Of a stretch of DNA of 5,791 nt, positions 1 to 5,791 are shown piece after piece; positions within the stretch are counted from its first letter, which is position 1; each line of letters begins with the position of its first letter. Position numbers and translations under genes: made by a program. Origin of the DNA: Verrucomicrobiota bacterium (GTDB taxonomy: Bacteria > Verrucomicrobiota > Verrucomicrobiia > Verrucomicrobiales > Verrucomicrobiaceae); the NCBI GenBank assembly GCA_023429545.1, contig JAEYUU010000581.1, positions 1 through 5,791 of the forward strand, read 5' to 3'. Below the pieces are notes generated by a model, which had not been told where the DNA came from, did no database searches, and was given only the letters and a program-made list of their open reading frames with translations.

Positions 1-1959
1 GCGCTCGGCCCTGGCCTTCATCAACTGCTCTTGATCGGCGAGGGCCAGATGCTGCGAGGCATCGGCAGCCGTGAGTTTTGGATCGCCAAGAAATACCTGA
101 TCATGAGAAATGCCATCGCCTCCATCCGTGGAAACCAGCGTCAGGAAACGCGCTTCCTTTGGAATGACGATGTCCACGTACTCGCCACCGTCCTTGGCGC
201 CGAAGTGCATGCGGCGTGCCACAAGCCTCCCATCCACATACGCATGGAAGTCCGCGCGCGAGTTCAACGTGCTTCCGCCATATCCCACCACGGCCTTGAG
301 TCGCATGGCTCCTCCGCCAAGAGCACGCCGCATGGCGGAGACATCGAAGGTGATTGCGGCGTTCGCATGGAGTCCCAGCAAGGACCGCTCTGCGGCTTTG
401 TAGTCCACACCGTTGATCACCGTGCTGGCCTGGGCATTGACCGGACCGTTCCGGATGGCGTCCCACGTTTTGCCGGACGTGGCAGGAAGGTCACGTACCG
501 TGATCCCGGTACTGGTGACTGGCACCAGATGTGATCCCTCCGGAATCACCACGCCATTGATGTATTTCACCTCGCCGTTCTTGGCGCCCAGTGGCACAGG
601 CCGGAAGACGTTCGCCTTCGCGTTGATGAATCCCTGCTTCCCGTTGGGGCCCTTCCCGGTGCTGGGGTCAATGCCGTTGCCCGTTTTTCCCGTTCCGGTC
701 CCGTCACCGCCGCCAATGATATCCGCGATATCCAATGAGGGACCGGATAGGTGTTTGATTTGTTCTTCGAGTGTTCGCAACCGCGAGGTCCATTCTGTTC
801 TCTGCTGGATAATGCCCTGTTGGCCTGGAGTGTCGAGCTCCCTCTCTCCACGCGTCACTCCGGAGAAGACCGCCCAGAGACGGTAGTAGTCCTCCTGGGA
901 AATGGGATCGAGCTTGTGGTTGTGGCACCGGGCGCAGTTGATGGTGAGGCCAAGGGTCGAGGTGATAACCTGGGTGACCATGTCATCGAGGTCATCCGCG
1001 CGCGCCTGGCGTTTGAGCACCGGGCTGGGCGTTTCCTTCTGCCCCACGAAGTCCCAGGGTCCCGCCGCGAGGAAACTGCTGGCGATTACGGCATCCCGAT
1101 CACGAGGAGCGATGATATCTCCGGCAATCTGCAGGCGGATGAATTCGTCGTACGGCATGTCGGCGTTGAAGGCGCGGATGACCCAGTCGCGATACGGCCA
1201 GGCATGCTCGCGTTTCTGGTCCCGCTCGAAGCCATGCGTGTCCGCGTAGTGCGCAATGTCCAGCCAGTGCCGCGCCCAGCGCTCGCCATAGTGAGGTGAG
1301 GAGAGATAGCGGTCCACGAGACGCTCCCAGGCATCCGGCTGCGTGTCATGAATGAAGGCCTCCACTTCATCGGGTGAAGGAGGCAGGCCACGCAGCGTGA
1401 AGCTGAGTCTGCGGATGAGCGTACGGCGGTCTGCCTCTGGAACGGCGGCGAGTCCTTCCCGCTCCAACTTTGCATGAATGAACGCATCTACTGGAGAAGA
1501 ATCTGCGGCGCCCGCGCCTGAAATGCGCGGCGGAGGTGAAGGACGCAGAGGCTGAAACGACCAGAGCGCCGCGCCGCCACTGAGCTTCTCCTTGAGCGTG
1601 AACTCGGCGGGCCACGGTGCTCCTGCGGCAATCCATTCCCGAAGTTTGCCCACTTCATCGGCAGCAAGCTTCGGTCCTTTCTTAGGCATGTCAGGCTCGT
1701 CTCCGCTCACAGCCTTGAGGAGTTCGCTGGAATCTGGCTTTCCCGGAGTGATCACGGCATCCCAATCCGCTTCGCCCAGCGCATGGGCGCGTGATTGCAG
1801 CGAAACTTTACCCTTCTGCACATTGGGGCCATGACACTCGGCACAGTGGGTGGTGAGGATGGGTGCGATGTCGCGGGCGAAATCCACGGTCGCGCCAACG
1901 GCGGGTGTCAGAGCCATGCCGAACGCAACCAGTGCAATGGAAGCAGTAGTTACTTTCAT
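1..1959 (-). CDS. Exported PSCyt1-DUF1549-NPCBM cytochrome-c-like protein (3' end outside window)
   Basis: The frame reads without a stop from ATG at 1959 to base 1, giving 653 residues; the C-terminus lies beyond the left edge. Residues 1-23 look like a Sec signal peptide (cleavage near AVGA|T). A small cytochrome-c-like PSCyt1 domain follows, with CAECH at 39-43 and a possible Met ligand at M91 (DMPKK). Residues about 155-370 match DUF1549/PSCyt2 (RLSFTLRGLPP, HYGERWARHWLD) and hold a second heme-type motif, CARCH at 342-346. After a short charged stretch (about 385-403) and a Gly-rich linker (about 415-443), residues about 530-628 read as an NPCBM carbohydrate-binding module (GYGG, FGAKDGG, STDGGDGISHDQVFLGDP). 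Family members usually end in DUF1553, expected just outside. The start overlaps the DUF1501 stop as ATGA and has a good Shine-Dalgarno. These proteins usually pair with DUF1501 in Planctomycetota and Verrucomicrobiota; exact activity is unknown. A periplasmic redox role tied to glycan use is inference. Confidence 0.93.
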   Translation of the reverse strand, partial: MKVTTASIALVAFGMALTPAVGATVDFARDIAPILTTHCAECHGPNVQKGKVSLQSRAHALGEADWDAVITPGKPDSSELLKAVSGDEPDMPKKGPKLAADEVGKLREWIAAGAPWPAEFTLKEKLSGGAALWSFQPLRPSPPPRISGAGAADSSPVDAFIHAKLEREGLAAVPEADRRTLIRRLSFTLRGLPPSPDEVEAFIHDTQPDAWERLVDRYLSSPHYGERWARHWLDIAHYADTHGFERDQKREHAWPYRDWVIRAFNADMPYDEFIRLQIAGDIIAPRDRDAVIASSFLAAGPWDFVGQKETPSPVLKRQARADDLDDMVTQVITSTLGLTINCARCHNHKLDPISQEDYYRLWAVFSGVTRGERELDTPGQQGIIQQRTEWTSRLRTLEEQIKHLSGPSLDIADIIGGGDGTGTGKTGNGIDPSTGKGPNGKQGFINAKANVFRPVPLGAKNGEVKYINGVVIPEGSHLVPVTSTGITVRDLPATSGKTWDAIRNGPVNAQASTVINGVDYKAAERSLLGLHANAAITFDVSAMRRALGGGAMRLKAVVGYGGSTLNSRADFHAYVDGRLVARRMHFGAKDGGEYVDIVIPKEARFLTLVSTDGGDGISHDQVFLGDPKLTAADASQHLALADQEQLMKARAER

Positions 1960-3431
1960 GCCAGAATCTCCTGGATGACGTGTCCATGCACATCGGTCAG
2001 CCGGCGCTGAATCCCGTTGTGGTACACACTGAGTTTTTCGTGATTGATGCCCAGCAGGTGCAGGGCAGTGGCGTGCAGGTCGTAAGACATGGCGGGTTTG
2101 TCCGCAGCCTTCCAACCCATCTCATCACTTGATCCGTAACTGGCGCCGCCTCGTACTCCACCGCCCGCCATCCATACGGTGAAAGCACCCGGATTATGAT
2201 CGCGCCCTTTCCGTGCCCCCTGCATGAAAGGCTGGCGTCCAAACTCCGAACTGCAAATCACCAGCGTGCTGTCCAGAAGACCGCGCGCCTTCAGATCCTG
2301 AAGCAGAGCGCTGCATCCGGTGTCCAGCACAGAGCCCCAGTACCCATGATCACGCACTATGTCCTCGTGCGAGTCCCAGTTCGGGCGGATTTTCTTCGCG
2401 GTCGTATTTTCCGCGCCGCAGTACAACTGCACAAAGCGCACGCCACGTTCCACCAGCCTTCGCGCCAGCAGGCATTGACGACCGAAAGGACCGATGTCCT
2501 CATGCTCCAGCATGTACAACCTGCGCGTGGCCTCACTCTCGCCGCGCAGATCGGTGACCTCCGGTGCACTGAGTTGCAATCGCGCGGCAAGTTCGTAGGA
2601 GGCGATGCGCGCTTCCAACTCACTCTGACCTTTGCGAGCGGCGAGATGCTTGCGGTTGATGGTCTGCAGGAAGTCCAGCCCTTCTGTTTCTTTGGAAGCT
2701 TCTGTCTCGAAACCGGTTGCCTGGGTGTCAGGAAACAAATCTGCAATGGGATCCTTCCCCTCCGCGGTTTCAATCACGGTGCCCTGATGCACCGCGGGCA
2801 GAAATCCCGCGCCCCAATTGATCACCCCGCCGGGTGGAAGGCCGCGCGGATCCGGCAGCACCACAAAGGCGGGGAGATTCTCGCTCTCACTGCCCAGCCC
2901 ATACGTCACCCACGCACCCATGGCGGGAAATCCGGGGAGAATGAAGCCGCTGTTCGCCATGAACATCGCGGGGCCATGCAATGCGGTCTTGCTCTGCATC
3001 GAGTGGATGAAGGCCATGTCATCCACGCACTGCGACAGCCGCGGGAAGAGGTCAGACATCCACTTCCCGCACTGGCCATGCTGGCGGAACTGCCAGAAGC
3101 TCTTCGCGTAAGTGCCTGCCTTTCCGGAGAAGAAGTTCTTCCCGTCTTCCAGGTCGAAGGGCCTGCCATGCAGGCGCTCCAGCGCGGGGCGGTAGTCCCA
3201 GGAGTCGACATGGCTCATGCCGCCCGGGCAGAAGATGTGGATCACGCGCTGTGCCTTTGCCGGATGGGGAGAGGGTCTCTGCGCCTGGGGATTGGCGTTG
3301 GATCCTGCATGCGCGGAAGATACGCCAGCCGCCTCCAGCATGGCCGTCAAAGCGATGCCGCCAAGACCTCCACCACTCTGCCACAGGAACTCGCGACGTG
3401 TTCCGACGCGGAAGTCAGAGGGAGGATTCAT
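1956..3431 (-). CDS. DUF1501 family protein, Tat-exported, alkaline phosphatase/sulfatase-type fold
   Basis: The product has 491 residues from ATG at 3431. It opens with a twin-arginine leader (TRREFLWQ, R12-R13), a hydrophobic stretch and a likely cleavage after AHA at 40-42. DUF1501 hallmarks follow: HIFCPGGMSHVDSWD (65-79), the HGPAMFMANSGF region, SSEFGRQP (394-401), GRDHNPG (409-415) and YDLHATALHLLGI near the C-terminus. The His/Asp-rich motifs fit a metal-dependent alkaline-phosphatase-like active site, but substrates are not established for this family; some members are annotated as sulfatase-like. Length is normal and the protein looks intact. The ATG at 3431 overlaps the upstream glycosidase stop as ATGA. 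An in-frame GTG at 3443 would add four residues (MAET), but neither start has a clear Shine-Dalgarno, so I prefer the ATG and coupled reinitiation. The stop overlaps the PSCyt gene's start, the usual partner of this family. Confidence 0.95.
   Translation of the reverse strand: MNPPSDFRVGTRREFLWQSGGGLGGIALTAMLEAAGVSSAHAGSNANPQAQRPSPHPAKAQRVIHIFCPGGMSHVDSWDYRPALERLHGRPFDLEDGKNFFSGKAGTYAKSFWQFRQHGQCGKWMSDLFPRLSQCVDDMAFIHSMQSKTALHGPAMFMANSGFILPGFPAMGAWVTYGLGSESENLPAFVVLPDPRGLPPGGVINWGAGFLPAVHQGTVIETAEGKDPIADLFPDTQATGFETEASKETEGLDFLQTINRKHLAARKGQSELEARIASYELAARLQLSAPEVTDLRGESEATRRLYMLEHEDIGPFGRQCLLARRLVERGVRFVQLYCGAENTTAKKIRPNWDSHEDIVRDHGYWGSVLDTGCSALLQDLKARGLLDSTLVICSSEFGRQPFMQGARKGRDHNPGAFTVWMAGGGVRGGASYGSSDEMGWKAADKPAMSYDLHATALHLLGINHEKLSVYHNGIQRRLTDVHGHVIQEILA
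1968..1972 (-). promoter_or_regulatory. Ribosome binding site for the PSCyt1/DUF1549 gene
   Basis: On the minus strand AGGAG lies 8 bases before the ATG at 1959. It falls inside the last codons of the DUF1501 gene (Gln-Glu of IQEILA). This is the only one of the three overlapping junctions with a clear Shine-Dalgarno, which supports the chosen start and suggests ribosomes can also load directly here. Confidence 0.8.
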
Positions 3432-4483
3432 GGTTTCTGCCACGGGGCTGGCGCCGCAGGTTGGGTGAGGAAGTCCAGCCCCTCACGAAGGCGGCCCTCC
3501 TTGGTGAAGAAGGGATGGAACCCCTCGCCGTTGATACCATTCCCATCATGACGATCGCGACGCGTGGAAATGGCGCGGCCTTCCCGCAGTGCCCAGCCCA
3601 TCCAGCCGAAGCCGGCCGCGGCGAGCATTTCCGTGTAGTAGCGTGCTACGTCGGCGCGGGTGGTGTCATTGAGGGACCCGGGGATGCATTCATTTGCCAG
3701 AAGGGGTTTGCCGAAGGCCGCCGATATCCCTTTGAACTCGGTGATCTGTTTCTCAAGTCCCGCCTTGTCCCTGGCGTAAGGATGAGCACAAAGCACATCC
3801 ATGATCGGGGCAAAGGTTTCGATGTTGGTCCCGGTCATGGTGCCGATGGTGATGGGCTGCCGCGCGCCGCATTCGCGCACGGTGCGGGCAATCGCTTCCA
3901 ACCAGGCGTATTCCTTCCTGTCCACCTCAGACTTCAGATCGCGCGCCTGCGGTTCATTGCAGAGATCCCAGATGAGCACGCGGTCATCCTTGGCCAGCGG
4001 CTGCACCAGGGCGCGGATATAGGCGAGATGCGGCTGCCAGTCGCGCATGAGATTCTCCGTGTAGGTGCCGCCGTAGTCATACCGGTTGTCGTGCCAGCGG
4101 TTGAAGAGACAGGGCATCACCTTCATGCCCTGCTCCGCGATGGCAGCGACGGCATCCATAAAATGCGCGGTGACCTTGTCCGGGTCTGCCATCCATGCCG
4201 TGAATTCAATCCAGAGGCGGATGCAGTTGGCGTGGACCTGCTTTGCCAGGGCGGCTTCTTCACGCATGCGTGAGCCGTCGTAGAGCCACCAGGCATCCTC
4301 AATGCGCGCACCCCAGGAGGGCACCATGCTGAATCCCCGCAACCATCCGTAACCGGGATAGGCATGCAGGGAGGGCCTGGCCTGCGCAGAAGCAAGCGTG
4401 GATCCAGAGGCTGCCGCAGTGGCAGCCAGACCCATCCAGTGCCGGCGAGTCATTCCTTTGGAGAAGGGAAGCGCATCATTCAT
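3428..4483 (-). CDS. Exported clan GH-A glycoside hydrolase (GH5/cellulase-like)
   Basis: The product has 351 residues. The N-terminus has a Tat-like leader (TRRHWMGLAATAA, R13-R14) with probable cleavage near SAQA at 32-35, so it should act outside the cytoplasm. The rest reads as a single TIM-barrel of clan GH-A: CIRLW at 87-91 (the conserved Arg), WDLCNEP at 172-178 with E177 as acid/base, AHPY at 233-236, LLANECIPG at 261-269 with E265 as nucleophile, and GWMGWAL at 293-299 with the strand-8 Trp. Both catalytic Glu residues are present, so it is probably a retaining beta-glycosidase. Similar proteins are annotated as cellulase-family hydrolases or mannanase/xylanase-like; the substrate cannot be read here. 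There is no attached carbohydrate-binding or dockerin domain. The start at 4483 overlaps the regulator's stop as ATGA. ATG at 4453 (M11) is an alternative that leaves the Tat motif intact. Neither start has a well-spaced Shine-Dalgarno. Confidence 0.93.
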   Translation of the reverse strand: MNDALPFSKGMTRRHWMGLAATAAASGSTLASAQARPSLHAYPGYGWLRGFSMVPSWGARIEDAWWLYDGSRMREEAALAKQVHANCIRLWIEFTAWMADPDKVTAHFMDAVAAIAEQGMKVMPCLFNRWHDNRYDYGGTYTENLMRDWQPHLAYIRALVQPLAKDDRVLIWDLCNEPQARDLKSEVDRKEYAWLEAIARTVRECGARQPITIGTMTGTNIETFAPIMDVLCAHPYARDKAGLEKQITEFKGISAAFGKPLLANECIPGSLNDTTRADVARYYTEMLAAAGFGWMGWALREGRAISTRRDRHDGNGINGEGFHPFFTKEGRLREGLDFLTQPAAPAPWQKP

Positions 4484-5256
4484 GAATGCGAGGAGGAACG
4501 TTTCGTACGTTGTAATGCGGAGCGCGTCGATTGGCAGGTCTGCGCCTCAAGGTCCTGGATGGCCACCTCGATGTGATGCCGCATGGCCTTTGCCGCGGCG
4601 GCTTCATCGCCTTCTGACACCGCGTTCAGGATGGCGGCATGGTGCTCGATGGCTCGCTTCACCCCGGCATGGGAAATCGTAGCCATGCGGCTTTCCCGTC
4701 CCAGATCCGACAGTGTCTCCAGCAGCAGGCCGAAGATTTCGTTGCCCGTGGCCCGGGCGAGGGCGCGGTGGAAGTTGATATCCGCCTCCACCGCATCCGG
4801 GAGTTCCGTGGCCTGCTCCAGGCGCGCATGCGCTTTGCGCAGTTCACGCAGTTGTGCGCTGGTCGCCCGGATGGCGGCGACACGCGCCACCTCTGGCTCG
4901 ATGGCGAGACGTACCTCCAGGGATTGATTCAGCCGGCCTGCCTCATCGGGGATAAGGAGTGCCAGCGAGCCGTTGAGCGGCTTGTGAAGGTTCGCGCTGC
5001 GGCGAATGCCCACCCCGTGCAGCACTTCCACGAGGCCCTGCAGTTCCAGGCGCTTGGTGGCCTCTCGCACCACCGTGCGGCTCACGCCGAGCTGTGTCGC
5101 CAGTGCGCGCTCCGGGGGCAGCCATTCGTCACTGCGATCCCGGCGCAGTTCGCGCACAAGCCGCTGGCATACCTCTTCAACAAGGGTGGAGGGACGCTGG
5201 ATGGTGGCAAGGGTCATAGTGGAACTGGATTGGGGCAGTAAGTGGTAAGAGGTCAT
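4480..5256 (-). CDS. GntR-family transcriptional regulator, FadR type with FCD domain
   Basis: The product has 258 residues from ATG at 5256. A GntR winged helix-turn-helix spans about 22-87 (LPPERALATQLGVSRTVVRE, then RLELQGLVEVLHGVGIRR). Residues about 110-236 form an alpha-helical FCD domain. Its usual metal or ligand pocket residues are visible: D159 and H163 in EADINFHRAL, H205 (or H206) in IEHHAAIL, and H228 in MRHHIE. FCD regulators typically sense sugar acids or other carboxylates and release DNA on binding; the effector here is unknown. The C-terminus adds a Ser/Arg/Lys-rich tail of about 20 residues. The start is uncertain: ATG at 5256 gives MTSYHLL, while ATG at 5217 (M14) gives MTLATIQRP, and neither has a good Shine-Dalgarno. 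The gene leads the operon, and an inverted repeat at its 5' end suggests autoregulation. The stop overlaps the glycosidase start by ATGA. Confidence 0.94.
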   Translation of the reverse strand: MTSYHLLPQSSSTMTLATIQRPSTLVEEVCQRLVRELRRDRSDEWLPPERALATQLGVSRTVVREATKRLELQGLVEVLHGVGIRRSANLHKPLNGSLALLIPDEAGRLNQSLEVRLAIEPEVARVAAIRATSAQLRELRKAHARLEQATELPDAVEADINFHRALARATGNEIFGLLLETLSDLGRESRMATISHAGVKRAIEHHAAILNAVSEGDEAAAAKAMRHHIEVAIQDLEAQTCQSTRSALQRTKRSSSHS

Positions 5257-5257
5257 A
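5204..5257 (-). repeat. Imperfect direct repeat around the regulator's two candidate start codons
   Basis: On the minus strand TATGACCTCTTACCAC (5257-5242) and TATGACCCTTGCCAC (5218-5204) differ by one substitution and one missing base. Each copy contains one candidate start (ATG 5256 and ATG 5217), and the copies are offset by 39 bases. The first copy overlaps the inverted repeat; the second has only one half-site. It may be a second regulator contact or a remnant of a small duplication. Confidence 0.45.
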
Positions 5258-5262
5258 CCACT
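5241..5262. promoter_or_regulatory. Inverted repeat, candidate operator for the GntR regulator
   Basis: AGTGGTA (5241-5247) and TACCACT (5256-5262) form a perfect 7-base inverted repeat around an 8-base spacer. On the minus strand the stretch TGGTATGACCT within it matches the TNGTNNNACNA-type consensus of FadR-subfamily operators at all fixed positions except the last. It covers ATG 5256 and lies about 20-40 bases downstream of the predicted transcription start, where bound protein could block elongation or initiation. Autoregulation by the adjacent regulator is the simplest reading. Confidence 0.5.
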
Positions 5263-5288
5263 AGCAGGAAACGAAGCGCAGGGGACCG

Positions 5289-5318
5289 ATCTTAGCTAAA
5301 AGATGCATCTCGTTTCAA
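5289..5318 (-). promoter_or_regulatory. Candidate sigma70-type promoter of the four-gene operon
   Basis: On the minus strand TTGAAA (5318-5313) is followed by an 18-base spacer and TAAGAT (5294-5289). The -35 box matches five of six consensus positions and the -10 box four of six. Transcription would start near 5282, about 26 bases before ATG 5256 or 65 before ATG 5217. It sits in the only intergenic gap of the window, directly upstream of the regulator. Inferred from sequence alone. Confidence 0.5.
5292..5310. repeat. Two adjacent short palindromes within the promoter
   Basis: AGATGCATCT at 5301-5310 is a perfect 10-base palindrome inside the spacer of the candidate promoter. TTAGCTAA at 5292-5299 is a perfect 8-base palindrome partly overlapping the -10 box. 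Either could be a site for a second regulator, but palindromes this short also occur by chance. Confidence 0.35.
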
Positions 5319-5343
5319 CTGCTCAAGCACGTAGTCCCGCTGG

Positions 5344-5365
5344 CGCCTGAGGACCCTCCCTGGCG
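5344..5365 (-). terminator. Weak hairpin after the ceramidase-like gene
   Basis: On the minus strand CGCC (5365-5362) pairs with GGCG (5347-5344), with a short inner GAGG/CCTC pairing around a tight turn. It begins 15 bases after the stop of the ceramidase-like gene. No T-run follows, so it is not a convincing intrinsic terminator; rho-dependent ending or read-through is equally possible. Confidence 0.2.
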
Positions 5366-5379
5366 AATCTTCTCCTGAC

Positions 5380-5791
5380 TCATTTCCCCTCCAGCAGCTG
5401 CTTCATCGCATTCATCAGCACGTCCTCCACCTCAGGAGCCACCCGCGAGACGATTCCCGTTTCATATCCTCCCTGGCTGTAGGAGATCGCGGTGCCAATG
5501 TAGCCCGGACCGTAGTCGCCATATGCCGCCATGGCTACGAAGGTGCCGGGCCGCATCTCCTGGGCCGCCAGTTGATACTCCACGAACAGCTCGCCCGGCA
5601 TGTGCAGCACACGGGCTTCACCCAGGCAGAGGCAGGTGAGGGGAATGCGATGACCTCCCCGGGTGCGACGCAGAAAGCTCAGGTCACGTCCCGCACGGAG
5701 ACGGAGCGGTGTGGCGGCGATGCGATTCTCAAGCACAGCCAGCAAGGCACCTTCCTGCAGCGTGTCTCTTACAGGCAGTGGCGTGGGCTCC
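5380..5791 (-). CDS. Ceramidase-like protein, C-terminal fragment (5' end outside window)
   Basis: The frame is open from the right edge to a TGA at 5382-5380, giving about 136 residues. No start is expected inside the window; an in-frame TTG at 5745 lies inside continuous coding sequence and I do not treat it as the start. The segment resembles the C-terminal part of neutral/alkaline ceramidase-like proteins common in Planctomycetota and Verrucomicrobiota: LGEARVLHMPGELFVEYQL, then RPGTFVAMAAYGDYGPGYIG, then SQGGYETG and a helical end EDVLMNAMKQLLEGK. The catalytic N-terminal part is not visible, so activity cannot be judged; many family members are probably not true ceramidases. The assignment comes from remembered family resemblance. 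It lies 123 bp upstream of the regulator in the same direction. A promoter candidate in that gap suggests it ends a separate transcript, though read-through is possible. Confidence 0.75.
   Translation of the reverse strand, partial: EPTPLPVRDTLQEGALLAVLENRIAATPLRLRAGRDLSFLRRTRGGHRIPLTCLCLGEARVLHMPGELFVEYQLAAQEMRPGTFVAMAAYGDYGPGYIGTAISYSQGGYETGIVSRVAPEVEDVLMNAMKQLLEGK

Larger units (their letters stand above)
1..5256 (-). other. Predicted four-gene operon: regulator, glycosidase, DUF1501, PSCyt
   Basis: The four genes share one strand and are joined at 4483-4480, 3431-3428 and 1959-1956 by identical 4-base ATGA overlaps, with no intergenic DNA. The first two junctions lack a recognisable Shine-Dalgarno, so translation there probably depends on coupled termination and reinitiation. 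The operon continues past the left edge at least to the end of the PSCyt gene. Confidence 0.85.

Noticed and set aside
751..1299. Plus-strand open frame of 182 codons
   Set aside because: It is antisense to the DUF1549 part of the PSCyt gene, whose minus-strand frame is continuous and conserved.
1..1959. Possible broken gene, since several short minus-strand open frames appear here
   Set aside because: Reading the frame from ATG 1959 gives 653 codons without a stop and with PSCyt1, DUF1549 and NPCBM motifs in order. The short frames are in other phases, and the gene simply runs off the left edge.
3441..3443. GTG as start of the DUF1501 gene
   Set aside because: It adds only four residues and has no Shine-Dalgarno. 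The ATG at 3431 gives the same ATGA overlap as the other two junctions.
2196..3551. Plus-strand open frame of 451 codons
   Set aside because: It lies antisense to the clearly conserved DUF1501 gene, its translation shows no recognisable family, and it reflects high-GC codon bias of the opposite strand.
3251..4273. Plus-strand open frame of 340 codons
   Set aside because: It is antisense to the glycosidase and the DUF1501 N-terminus; no domain-like motifs are visible.
4639..5241. Plus-strand open frame of 200 codons
   Set aside because: It is antisense to the GntR regulator and has no recognisable domain.
5257..5379. Small RNA, riboswitch or attachment site in the intergenic gap
   Set aside because: Apart from the promoter, short palindromes and a weak hairpin, no structured RNA pattern, tRNA-like end or repeat pair is visible in this 123-base gap.
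5743..5745. TTG as the start of the ceramidase-like gene
   Set aside because: The frame stays open upstream to the window edge, and the visible part matches only the C-terminal end of the family, so the true start is outside.

Overview
The window is about 5.8 kb of GC-rich bacterial DNA, and every supported gene lies on the minus strand. Transcription therefore runs from high to low coordinates. The gene content points to the PVC superphylum: a cytochrome-c-like PSCyt1/DUF1549 protein next to a DUF1501 protein, Tat-type leaders, and a planctomycete/verrucomicrobial type of ceramidase-like protein. Verrucomicrobiota is my first guess and Planctomycetota the alternative. No rRNA or other phylogenetic marker is present, so this rests on gene content alone.

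Layout in transcription order. (1) 5791-5380 is the C-terminal end of a protein resembling neutral/alkaline ceramidase-like proteins; its start lies beyond the right edge. (2) 5379-5257 is a 123 bp intergenic gap with a weak hairpin, a plausible sigma70-type promoter (TTGAAA-18 bp-TAAGAT), two short palindromes, and an inverted repeat that overlaps the first candidate start codon of the next gene. (3) 5256-4480 is a GntR regulator of the FadR type with an FCD ligand-binding domain. (4) 4483-3428 is an exported clan GH-A (GH5/cellulase-like) glycoside hydrolase. (5) 3431-1956 is a Tat-exported DUF1501 protein of the alkaline phosphatase/sulfatase type. (6) 1959-1 is an exported PSCyt1-DUF1549-NPCBM protein with two CxxCH motifs; it is open at the left edge and probably continues into DUF1553.

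Genes 3 to 6 are joined by three consecutive 4-base ATGA stop/start overlaps, so they very likely form one transcript with translational coupling. My reading is a small self-regulated carbohydrate-use operon. A FadR-type sensor would control an exported glycosidase plus the DUF1501/PSCyt pair, whose biochemical role is still poorly known. The NPCBM domain in the cytochrome-like protein also points to glycan binding. The substrate cannot be read from the sequence. I found no RNA genes, CRISPR array, insertion sequence or sign of recent transfer, and no gene-free stretch longer than 300 bases.
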